Assembly: GCA_031286185.1 (NCBI GenBank)
Contig: JAITUS010000045.1
Location: 1-5,062, forward strand
Source of the DNA: Rickettsiales bacterium
GTDB taxonomy: Bacteria; Pseudomonadota; Alphaproteobacteria; Rickettsiales; Anaplasmataceae
Length of the DNA stretch: 5,062 bases
Direction of reading: 5' to 3'
Part shown: in pieces, positions 1 through 5,062 of the stretch
How positions within the stretch are numbered: position 1 is the stretch's first letter
Layout: the number at the start of each line of letters is the position of its first letter
The notes under the pieces: model-generated
Database searches by the model: none
What the model saw: the letters and a program-made list of their open reading frames with translations, nothing else
What the model was told of the DNA's origin: nothing
Position numbers and translations under genes: made by a program

Positions 1-140
1 GAATTGGCCTGATTTTTTCAAATTGCTTTCGACTTATACTGCTTGGATAACTTTTCCGCATAGACACCTCATTATTAATCTATGCTTATTTTACCTCATC
101 TCTTCGAGATTTTAAACAGATTCTTAGAGAAAAGCCAGAT

Positions 141-1052
141 TTGGTGGACAATTTGAGAAGCCTATTAAAAGATGATGATGCTTTTAAAAATTTAAATAAA
201 GAATTTGATAAATTAAGTATCGAGGATGTTACTAATTTACTGAAGAACAATGAAAAAGTATTGGATGATGTAGTTAAGCATTTGACAGAGAACAAAAAAG
301 ACTTAGAAATGCTTCTTGGGCAAGCAAACAAAGTAGAGGGCATGGAGGAGAAGCTCGAAGCTTTAGGTGACCAGTTGTTAACTCAAGGAGTTATAGGTGG
401 AGCAGCGGTTACAGCACTAACAGGTGCACTAGCAGGTACATTAGCAATAGGAGGAGTGGCTGGCGCCATTAATGGGTGGTGGATTAGCGTTAGTTGGGTT
501 TGTAGCACTAGTGGCTATAGTTGCTATTGGTTATGCTATATATTAAAGTAGAGGTGAGACAAAAGAAGGTGCTGAGTCTTTAGGGAAAGCAGTAAAAAGC
601 TTTGTGAAAGACTTGATCGATAAATTGCCTACAGTTCAAGCAAGAGAGAATAATTTTGCAAAATTGAATAGCGATTTATGGAACAACATCGTAAAAGTGC
701 TGAAGAAGAGAAAAAAACAACGCTTAATAATAAAATAGAAATAATAAGAATGCTCCAAGATAAAGATCAGCGATCTGCTATAGAAAAATTAGTGGAAGAG
801 GAAGAGATTAAAGATTTTTCAAAAGAGAACATGGAAACACTTATAGGAAAAGGTGATAGTACTCATGTGGAAGATATGGATAAATTGAAAGGTTTTATGG
901 AAGATTTTCTACCTAAAATTATGGCAATTGGTAGTGACATAAAAGAGGTAGAGCAAAAAGTTAATGGAAAAGTTGAGCAAATGAAGCCACTTTCTAAAAT
1001 GGAGACCACAAGCCATGAACAAGTGAGCCCAGAAGAAGAAGTCAAAAAATGA
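141..1052 (+). pseudogene. Broken gene for a membrane-anchored, helical hypothetical protein (two frameshifts and a stop)
   Basis: I do not recognise the family. Three pieces join into one protein of about 300 residues. Piece 1 (141 to about 470) is charged and helical, then becomes Gly/Ala-rich and hydrophobic (QGVIGGAAVTALTGALAG at about 390-440). The reading then moves to the next frame near 465-475. There MGGGLALVGFVALVAIVAIG (472-531) continues the hydrophobic stretch, giving a likely two-segment membrane hairpin. A TAA at 544-546 interrupts this frame, but it reads on sensibly (SRGETKEGAESLGKAVKS) to about 680. At 679-681 the frame moves back: one extra G in TATGGAAC would give Leu-Trp-Glu-Gln-His-Arg, leading directly into piece 3 (678-1052), a Lys/Glu-rich, probably coiled-coil tail. 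Piece 1 has no ATG. TTG at 141 or GTG at 144 could start it, with AGAGAA about ten bases upstream, and the frame is open back to position 51, so the true N-terminus may also be lost. It converges with pepA, 28 bases away. The pieces might still be made separately, but that is inference. Confidence 0.75.
414..437 (+). repeat. Two tandem 12-base units in the hydrophobic segment
   Basis: GCACTAACAGGT (414-425) is followed directly by GCACTAGCAGGT (426-437), identical at 11 of 12 positions. A third, more diverged unit may follow at 438-449. The units encode Ala-Leu-Thr-Gly and Ala-Leu-Ala-Gly in the membrane segment of the broken gene. This is a tiny in-frame duplication typical of Gly/Ala-rich membrane helices. 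Confidence 0.5.
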
Positions 1053-1080
1053 CAGCTTCCTAAATTTCAGTATTAAGGCT

Positions 1081-2544
1081 TCAATTACCCGTTTCGTAGT
1101 ATTTCTCAACCAATTTATTAAGCAATCTTATACCAAAACCTACCGCTCCTTCTGGAAAAATATCAGTACCTTTTTCATGCCAAGCCGTGCCTGCAATGTC
1201 TAAATGTGCCCAGCAAGTTTCATTTACAAAACGCTGTAAAAATTGCGCAGCCATTATGCTATCTCCACCAGAACCTGCAGGAGCGATGTTTTGGACATCA
1301 GCAATCGGCGAATCGATAATTTTATCGTAAGTCTCATTCATAGGAAAACGCCACAACTTCTCGTTTACTTCATTTCCTACATCGATAAGACGATTTGCTA
1401 ATTCATCATTATTGGAAAAAAGACCAGCATATTCATTATTCCCAAGCGCAACCACTATAGCACCAGTTAAAGTTGCAAGATCAACCATAAATTTAGGTGA
1501 GAATCTGTCCTGCGTATACCACAAAGCATCCGCAAGTATGAGCCTTCCTTCTGCATCGGTGTTTAATACCTCTATTGTTTGCCCAGACATCGAAGTTACT
1601 ACATCACTTGGTCTTTGAGCATTACCATCCACTGCATTTTCTGCAAGCGCAACTACGCCAATTGCATTTACTTTTGCTTTTCGCCCGGCTAGAGTGCGCA
1701 TCACTCCAACCACAGTAGCAGAACCTGCCATGTCATATTTCATTGACTCCATGCCACGCGAAGGCTTGAGTGACACTCCACCAGTATCAAACGTTATACC
1801 TTTCCCCACAAAAGCTACAGGCTTTTGTTCCTTGGAAGCTCCATTCCATTTGATCACTACTAATTTTGGCTCTTTACTACTTCCTTGTGCTACCCCAAGC
1901 AATGCTCCCATTTTTTTCTCTTCCATCTGCTCCTTACCAAGCACTTCGATTTCAAGGCCAAGCTTAGTAAGTTCAGTTTTTATATAATCAGCATAAGATT
2001 CTGGATATAAAACATTAGGTGGTTCAGTGGTAAGAGCACGTGCAAGAAATATGCCTTCACCTTCTTGTCTTAAACGCTCAAATGATTTTTCAGCACTACT
2101 GAATTGCTCATCTTTCGCTAGCACTGTAATCTCCTCTACTTCTGTAACTTTTTCATCCTTTTTGGTTTTATACTTATCAAACTTAAAACTACGCAAAAAT
2201 GCACCGTATGCAACATTTGCTGCATTGCCTTCGGTTGAAATTGCCGCTCGCTTGATTTTTAATCTGCTTAGTTCGCAACATATTTTTCCGCCAATATTTA
2301 ATTCTTTGTTTTCATCCCATTCATCTCTCTTGCCAAGCCCGGCAACTACAATATTCTTTCCCTCTGATGAAGTAATGGAGAAAAATTCACCAAAACCTCC
2401 ATTGAAATCACTAAATCTTTTGATGCTATCTATAATTTGCTTATCTTGTAAAACCTTAACATTACTTATAAATTCATCGTTTTCAAACAAACCTACTACT
2501 AGCGTTTCAAAATCAGGTAAAGCTTTAGAAATTGTTATCTTCAT
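1081..2544 (-). CDS. pepA: Leucyl aminopeptidase PepA, M17 family
   Basis: Cytosolic M17 aminopeptidase with two metal ions, normally hexameric, releasing N-terminal residues from peptides; in an obligate intracellular bacterium it probably recycles peptides. Numbered from the ATG at 2544 (487 residues), the catalytic C-terminal domain holds all the family residues: Lys248 and Asp253 in VGKGITFDTGG, Lys260 in SLKP, Asp271 in MKYDMAG, and Asp330, Glu332 and Arg334 in NTDAEGRL. They match E. coli PepA Lys270, Asp275, Lys282, Asp293, Asp352, Glu354 and Arg356 (known from the family). WAHLDIAGTAW near the C-terminus is also typical. I chose the start at 2544 because MKITISK followed by VVGLFE fits the usual M17 N-terminus and GGGG lies nine bases upstream. 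The frame has further in-frame ATGs at 2619 and 2625, which would add a 27-residue signal-peptide-like leader. It is the last gene of the ftsB, dioxygenase-like, pepA series. I see no clear terminator in the 28 bases before the convergent pseudogene. Confidence 0.96.
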   Translation of the reverse strand: MKITISKALPDFETLVVGLFENDEFISNVKVLQDKQIIDSIKRFSDFNGGFGEFFSITSSEGKNIVVAGLGKRDEWDENKELNIGGKICCELSRLKIKRAAISTEGNAANVAYGAFLRSFKFDKYKTKKDEKVTEVEEITVLAKDEQFSSAEKSFERLRQEGEGIFLARALTTEPPNVLYPESYADYIKTELTKLGLEIEVLGKEQMEEKKMGALLGVAQGSSKEPKLVVIKWNGASKEQKPVAFVGKGITFDTGGVSLKPSRGMESMKYDMAGSATVVGVMRTLAGRKAKVNAIGVVALAENAVDGNAQRPSDVVTSMSGQTIEVLNTDAEGRLILADALWYTQDRFSPKFMVDLATLTGAIVVALGNNEYAGLFSNNDELANRLIDVGNEVNEKLWRFPMNETYDKIIDSPIADVQNIAPAGSGGDSIMAAQFLQRFVNETCWAHLDIAGTAWHEKGTDIFPEGAVGFGIRLLNKLVEKYYETGN

Positions 2545-2625
2545 CGTTGACATCCCCGTTGCAAATAATTGTAAGCTGCACATAAAACGTAGTAAAAACA
2601 TTAGTAAGATGTTTTTCATATACAT
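2545..2625 (-). other. In-frame upstream extension of pepA resembling a signal peptide
   Basis: Starting at the ATG at 2625, 27 extra codons precede the expected PepA start in the same frame. They read Met-Tyr-Met-Lys-Asn-Ile-Leu-Leu, then a hydrophobic run, then Leu-Phe-Ala-Thr-Gly, which has the shape of a Sec signal peptide. The layout matches the leader of the gene just upstream: KNILL at residues 4-8, Met at 15, Leu at 18 and Phe-Ala at 21-22 coincide without gaps. No Shine-Dalgarno sequence lies at a normal distance before 2625. Either this is a true leader that exports PepA, or it is non-coding remains of a duplicated leader; I cannot decide from sequence. Confidence 0.5.
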
Positions 2626-2679
2626 TTTAAGTACAATAGCGCTTAAGACTACTATGAACTCTCCTGATATGCAAGGGTT

Positions 2680-3330
2680 TTATCTTTTATCAGAAAACTT
2701 GTTATATCCACCTAAGGTGATATTAAACGTGTAGGTCTTAATGGCCCGATCATTATAAGTAAATGGTGCTATCAGAAGGCTTGTAAGCCCATTATCAATA
2801 AGATCCCCAAGAACAGAATCAGCACAGTTGTCGCAATTATGGTCAGCAAAGAACATTTGTGTTGTGAATTCTGGGAAATCTGGATGTTGAACCAAAAAGT
2901 TGATGTGTGGAGCCCTATCACCGATCTTACCAGGTGCTATTGTAATAAAATTATAATAGCCAAGGTTATTCACTATAAACCTTCCTGACCCAGCAAAATT
3001 TGGATCGAGCTTATCATCCTCTACATTTTCATCATAATGGTTCACGCCGCGTGAATTCGCGTGCCATATAGAAACTACAGCGTTTTGTATTGGCAAACAG
3101 TTTACATCAGTAACTCTACCCAATATGCTTATCAATGCTCCTGTTGCACTACTCGGAGAACCAGGTTTCCTTCTTAAATTATTTGAAGAGTTAAAGCTTT
3201 TTGGTTTTGCATCAAGATCATAAATCTCTGGAGTTTCAATACAGTTGAGCAAAATAGGATCGGCTGCAAATGATGACAACCCAAACATAGCCTGTATTAA
3301 AAGCGCTAATAAGATATTTTTTACTTTCAT
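2680..3330 (-). CDS. Exported intradiol-dioxygenase-fold protein, probably not a working dioxygenase
   Basis: 216 residues. Residues 1-22 form a clear signal peptide (two Lys, hydrophobic core, Ser-Ser-Phe-Ala before Ala-Asp), so the mature protein should be periplasmic or exported. The rest follows the core of protocatechuate 3,4-dioxygenase-type enzymes: GRVTDVNCLPIQNAVVSIWH (71-90), DPNFAGSGRF (109-118), GYYNFITIAPG (124-134), RAPHINF (139-145) and FTTQMFF (155-161). Working enzymes bind Fe(III) through two Tyr and two His. Aligning to the Tyr408, Tyr447, His460 and His462 positions of protocatechuate dioxygenase gives Asn97, Ile136, His142 and Asn144, so only one ligand remains; the active-site Arg457 equivalent (Arg139) is kept. 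Four cysteines (30, 78, 166, 169), two as Cys-Asp-Asn-Cys, could form disulfides or bind a metal. The gene starts 59 bases after ftsB. Ring cleavage is unlikely; a structural, binding or interaction role is inference. The ATG at 3330 has only a weak GAG in front, but the signal peptide supports it. Confidence 0.88.
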   Translation of the reverse strand: MKVKNILLALLIQAMFGLSSFAADPILLNCIETPEIYDLDAKPKSFNSSNNLRRKPGSPSSATGALISILGRVTDVNCLPIQNAVVSIWHANSRGVNHYDENVEDDKLDPNFAGSGRFIVNNLGYYNFITIAPGKIGDRAPHINFLVQHPDFPEFTTQMFFADHNCDNCADSVLGDLIDNGLTSLLIAPFTYNDRAIKTYTFNITLGGYNKFSDKR

Positions 3331-3354
3331 CTCGTTTATAATGCCTGCACTTGG

Positions 3355-3378
3355 ATTATAGCGGTTTTTTCTTTCATT
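3355..3378 (-). promoter_or_regulatory. Possible promoter before the dioxygenase-fold gene
   Basis: A perfect TATAAT lies at 3360-3355, about 25 bases ahead of the start codon at 3330. The upstream -35 position has only an AT-rich sequence (near TTTAAA) about 16 bases away. Transcription could therefore start near 3348 in addition to any read-through from ftsB. The weak -35 keeps confidence low. Confidence 0.4.
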
Positions 3379-3389
3379 TAAAGATGTTG

Positions 3390-3707
3390 CTATTCCACAT
3401 CAAGAACAACCATTAGCTCCTTAGGGCTCACATAACCCAGAGCATTTTTTGCTTGTTCATCAAGCAGATCCAAATCCAAGCTTTTTTCATATAAGCCAAA
3501 CACTTTATTACTCAGCTTTTCCCTTTCAAAAGATATATTCTTTAGCAAAAGTTTATTGTACTCTATCTCTTTTTTTAAATCCGTTAACGCTGATAAGCCA
3601 CGTTTACCCATAATTGTACTGATATTAAAATATAGTGTAAGAGAAGAAATGAGCAAAGCTGTACTTAAACACAGTAACTTCTTCTTATTCCCAAATACAA
3701 ACACCAT
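3390..3707 (-). CDS. ftsB: FtsB/DivIC-type septum formation initiator protein
   Basis: 105 residues, the usual size for this family. The order is a short cytoplasmic Lys-rich start (residues 1-10), one membrane segment (about 11-29), then a periplasmic coiled coil (about 38-72: GKRGLSALTDLKKEIEYNK then FEREKLSNKV). A C-terminal block follows with LYEKSLDLDLLDEQAKNALG and Pro-Lys-Glu-Leu, typical of alphaproteobacterial septum formation initiators. In model bacteria FtsB pairs with FtsL through this coiled coil and links to FtsQ, activating septal wall synthesis; in a symbiont with a reduced envelope the partners are uncertain. It is the first gene of a three-gene series with the dioxygenase-fold gene (59-base gap) and pepA. 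The ATG at 3707 lacks a good Shine-Dalgarno sequence. The symbol is given by family; divIC would be equally defensible. Confidence 0.87.
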   Translation of the reverse strand: MVFVFGNKKKLLCLSTALLISSLTLYFNISTIMGKRGLSALTDLKKEIEYNKLLLKNISFEREKLSNKVFGLYEKSLDLDLLDEQAKNALGYVSPKELMVVLDVE

Positions 3708-3733
3708 ACTTTCACATATAAGAAACTAAAAAA

Positions 3734-3761
3734 TGTATAACATGAAAAAGTGAATAAAAAA
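3734..3761 (-). promoter_or_regulatory. Weak possible promoter before ftsB
   Basis: TATACA at 3739-3734 is a fair -10 box. Sixteen bases upstream lies only the T-run of the preceding terminator (3761-3756), a poor -35. It is the best candidate between the terminator and the ftsB start at 3707, and a start near 3728 would give a leader of about 20 bases. Confidence 0.3.
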
Positions 3762-3785
3762 CTAAGCACCCTAGTTACAGCTTAG
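3756..3785 (-). terminator. Probable rho-independent terminator after rpmJ
   Basis: CTAAGC (3785-3780) pairs with GCTTAG (3767-3762) across a 12-base loop, directly followed by TTTTTT (3761-3756). The stem is only six pairs and half A/T, so strength is uncertain. Its place at the end of the rpmJ transcript, before ftsB, fits the role. Confidence 0.6.
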
Positions 3786-3904
3786 AGCCCTTTTACTGCA
3801 AGCCAAGCCCGGATATACAACTGACACTGCATTCTAGCCACTGTAAACCTGCTTGTCTCAAGGCAGCCAATAGACCACTTGCATAACCAATTTATGGCTG
3901 ATAC
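3786..3904 (-). ncRNA. Structured segment downstream of rpmJ: possible small RNA or long 3' UTR
   Basis: About 120 bases between the L36 stop codon and the terminator. Including the terminator hairpin, it is about 46% G+C by hand count, above the surrounding sequence. The ends can pair: AGCC (3899-3896) with GGCT (3789-3786), and TTATGCAAG (3886-3878) with CTTGCA-g-TAA (3802-3793), nine pairs with one bulge. Inside is a compact hairpin, CTG-c-CTTG (3866-3859) with CAAGCAG (3855-3849) around a three-base loop. I looked for SRP RNA, tmRNA and RNase P RNA signatures and found none. 6S RNA cannot be excluded, because it is recognised by structure more than sequence. It could be cut from the rpmJ transcript. 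The L36 frame also stays open for about 40 codons past its stop, which may mean this is a repeat or old coding sequence instead. Confidence 0.35.
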
Positions 3905-4033
3905 TCAAGAACCCTGGCGAGCCTTACACCTTGGCTTTACTTTATTTATAACGTAAGTTTTACCACTCCTTCTCACAACTTTACAGTTTTTATCTCTGCT
4001 GCGATGGGACTTTAGTGAGCCTTTAACTTTCAT
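3905..4033 (-). CDS. rpmJ: 50S ribosomal protein L36
   Basis: A complete 42-residue protein, beginning [20 protein letters not shown] and ending [12 protein letters not shown], rich in Lys/Arg as expected for L36, the small protein of the large ribosomal subunit. The match runs end to end (MKV start, NCKVVRR, TYVIN, CKARQG), so identity is firm despite the size. Compared with the zinc-binding form (E. coli: Cys11, Cys14, Cys27, His33), only Cys17 and Cys36 remain at related positions and the CxxC pair is gone. It is therefore the zinc-independent type, with the three-residue insertion before the first Cys seen in such forms. It stands alone, away from the spc ribosomal operon, with its own promoter (4062-4090) and a terminator about 120 bases past its stop. 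No Shine-Dalgarno sequence precedes the ATG. Confidence 0.95.
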   Translation of the reverse strand: MKVKGSLKSHRSRDKNCKVVRRSGKTYVINKVKPRCKARQGS

Positions 4034-4061
4034 AGCTATAGCGAAAACCAAATTATTTTAT

Positions 4062-4090
4062 ATTATGGTTACTTACAAAGAGTTAGTCAA
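4062..4090 (-). promoter_or_regulatory. Promoter of rpmJ
   Basis: TTGACT (4090-4085), an ideal 17-base spacer, then CATAAT (4067-4062) form a near-consensus sigma-70 promoter in the 69-base gap between the regulator gene and rpmJ. Transcription would start near 4055, giving a leader of about 20 bases. It is the best-formed promoter in the window, which suits a ribosomal protein gene. Confidence 0.65.
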
Positions 4091-4102
4091 TCGATAAATT
4101 TA

Positions 4103-4921
4103 TCACATTCTATTAAAATATTGTATAATCGTTGCTGACACTTCCTCGATCGACTTTTGTGTTACATCGATAATTGGCCAATTGTTTTGTTTAAAAAGTT
4201 CCTCTGCTTTTTTAATTTCCCTCTCTACTTTCTTGGGATCAGCATATACATTATTATTTTCGTTGTTAATTGAAGTAAGTCTATTTTTGCGTATTTTCAC
4301 CAGCCTATTTGCATCTATTGTTAGCCCTATTGTCAGCTTGTTCTCTAACTTTGTTAAATCAACATAAAAGGGTACCTCACTAACAAAAGGAATATTTGCA
4401 ACCCTATAGCCCCGATAAGCTAAATACATACTGGCGGGAGACTTTGATGTACGCGAAACTCCAATCAAGATTATGTCTGCCTTATCAATATCTTGAATAT
4501 TTTGTCCGTCATCATGATTAATAGTGTAGTTTATTGCCTCAATACGCTGAAAATACTCATTATTTATCTCAGTATGCAAGTCAAGCTTTTCGTCTTTTTC
4601 AATTTCAAGATAGGAAGAAATTTCTCTAATGATATGTGATAATATTGCTCGATAGGGAATTTCCAATTTTATACAATTATCTTTTAAATATTTTCTTAGT
4701 TCATCATCAGTAATAGTACATATAACAAAGTGATGCTCATCACTTTTCTTATTGATTTCCTCCAAAATTCTATCAATTTGTTCTTCTTTTTTCACAAAAG
4801 ACCAAACATATTCAATTGTTTCTACAGAACGAAAGTGTTTCAGAGCTGATTTTGCAACTGATATAACAGTTTCACCGCTTGAATCTGATACTAAGTGTAG
4901 ATTGAGCTTTTTAAAGGTCAT
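4103..4921 (-). CDS. ppsR: Pyruvate, phosphate dikinase / PEP synthase regulatory protein (bifunctional kinase and phosphorylase)
   Basis: 272 residues, full length for the PPDK regulatory protein family (formerly DUF299). These enzymes switch pyruvate, phosphate dikinase or PEP synthase off by ADP-dependent phosphorylation of a Thr next to the catalytic His, and on again by phosphate-dependent removal. Visible family signatures: [14 protein letters not shown] at 6-19, [19 protein letters not shown] at 122-140, the nucleotide-binding loop GVSRTSKSP at 154-162 running on into [18 protein letters not shown], and DVTQKSIEE at 252-260 near the C-terminus. All key blocks are intact, so it should work. 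The target is probably PPDK, the usual enzyme in Rickettsiales, but it is not in this window. The ATG at 4921 directly precedes the conserved [14 protein letters not shown] block. No Shine-Dalgarno sequence precedes it, and the promoter lies so close that the mRNA may be almost leaderless. Confidence 0.94.
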   Translation of the reverse strand: MTFKKLNLHLVSDSSGETVISVAKSALKHFRSVETIEYVWSFVKKEEQIDRILEEINKKSDEHHFVICTITDDELRKYLKDNCIKLEIPYRAILSHIIREISSYLEIEKDEKLDLHTEINNEYFQRIEAINYTINHDDGQNIQDIDKADIILIGVSRTSKSPASMYLAYRGYRVANIPFVSEVPFYVDLTKLENKLTIGLTIDANRLVKIRKNRLTSINNENNNVYADPKKVEREIKKAEELFKQNNWPIIDVTQKSIEEVSATIIQYFNRM

Positions 4922-4927
4922 ATTTTG

Positions 4928-4944
4928 TATAGTATTATACTATA
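4928..4944. promoter_or_regulatory. AT-rich inverted repeat over the -10 box
   Basis: TATAGTA (4928-4934) and TACTATA (4938-4944) are perfect inverted repeats around a three-base centre. The element covers the -10 box and the probable transcription start of the regulator gene, where a dimeric repressor could bind. AT-rich DNA makes such palindromes by chance, so an operator role is only a suggestion. Confidence 0.3.
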
Positions 4945-4961
4945 TAATAGTACGGACTCAA
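4934..4961 (-). promoter_or_regulatory. Promoter of the PPDK regulator gene
   Basis: TTGAGT (4961-4956), a 16-base spacer and a perfect TATAAT (4939-4934) precede the start codon at 4921. Transcription about seven bases past the -10 would begin near 4927, leaving a leader of only about six bases. Confidence 0.55.
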
Positions 4962-5062
4962 GCAACCTGCTACTGAAATTGCACGAACATTGTGATTTTA
5001 GGACTAGTTATGTGTCATCCAAGTAGAACACATCATAAATTCGCCTAAACCTCCAGTTGTAG
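4962..5062. other. Unassigned right edge; a gene end on the - strand is possible
   Basis: No complete gene is visible. On the - strand two frames enter from the window edge and stay open for 17-18 codons: one reads YNWRFRRIYDVFYLDDT and stops at 5010-5008, the other reads TTGGLGEFMMCSTWMTHN and stops at 5006-5004. Either could be the C-terminus of an upstream gene, but neither is recognisable and both are short enough to be chance. I see no RNA gene or terminator here. Confidence 0.25.

Noticed and set aside
1..50. Promoter for the broken gene (TATACT at 35-40)
   Set aside because: The nearest TTG-type -35 candidate, at 5-10, is 24 bases away, too far; no other clear -35 is present.
86..343. 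- strand open frame opposite the pseudogene's 5' part
   Set aside because: The + strand reading gives a coherent helical protein leading into membrane segments; this frame is its Ser/Phe-rich mirror.
1053..1080. Bidirectional terminator between the convergent pseudogene and pepA
   Set aside because: The 28 bases contain no convincing G/C stem followed by a T-run on either strand.
1412..1987. Shorter + strand frames opposite pepA
   Set aside because: They are antisense to the catalytic domain of an intact M17 enzyme and show no start signal or family features.
2027..2734. Long + strand open frame of 235 codons opposite pepA
   Set aside because: It lies antisense to the conserved pepA coding sequence, has no recognisable domain and a Ser/Leu-rich composition typical of an antisense shadow.
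3756..4102. Whole intergenic stretch as tmRNA, RNase P RNA or SRP RNA
   Set aside because: About a third of it is the L36 gene, and the rest lacks the conserved tmRNA tag and T-loop, the RNase P core motifs and the SRP tetraloop region.
1..5062. CRISPR array, insertion sequence or toxin-antitoxin/defence system
   Set aside because: No regularly spaced repeats, no transposase fragments and no paired small genes with such features were seen.

Overview
The window looks like chromosomal DNA of a Wolbachia-type endosymbiont (Rickettsiales, Anaplasmataceae). The grounds are low G+C, the Rickettsiales-like sequences of the FtsB, L36 and PPDK-regulator proteins, an exported intradiol-dioxygenase-fold protein next to a leucyl aminopeptidase, scarce Shine-Dalgarno sites, and a freshly decayed membrane/helical protein gene. 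This placement rests on recalled family resemblance; no database search was run.

Left part (1-1080, + strand): the remains of one gene for a protein of about 300 residues with a helical N-terminus, a Gly/Ala-rich hydrophobic pair of segments and a charged helical C-terminus. Two frameshifts (near 465-475 and at 679-681) and one nonsense codon (544-546) break it. Reading across them restores a continuous protein, so it is best treated as a recent pseudogene.

Centre (1081-3707, - strand, convergent with the pseudogene): read in the order of transcription, a small FtsB/DivIC-type division protein, a secreted intradiol-dioxygenase-fold protein, and the M17 leucyl aminopeptidase PepA. The dioxygenase-fold protein has lost three of the four usual iron ligands. 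PepA has an intact active site, but its reading frame runs upstream into a signal-peptide-like leader resembling that of the preceding gene.

Right part (3708-5062, - strand): a 42-residue ribosomal protein L36 gene (rpmJ) with a good promoter of its own, followed by about 120 bases of G+C-richer, foldable sequence ending in a probable rho-independent terminator. Upstream lies the PPDK/PEP-synthase regulatory kinase/phosphorylase gene, whose AT-rich palindromic promoter nearly abuts the start codon. The last ~100 bases at the right edge are unassigned.

Functionally the intact genes are mostly housekeeping: translation (L36), division (FtsB-like), peptide turnover (PepA) and control of pyruvate/PEP interconversion. 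I see no new defence or mobile system. The parts most worth following up are the ligand-less dioxygenase-fold protein, the PepA leader, and the structured segment downstream of rpmJ.
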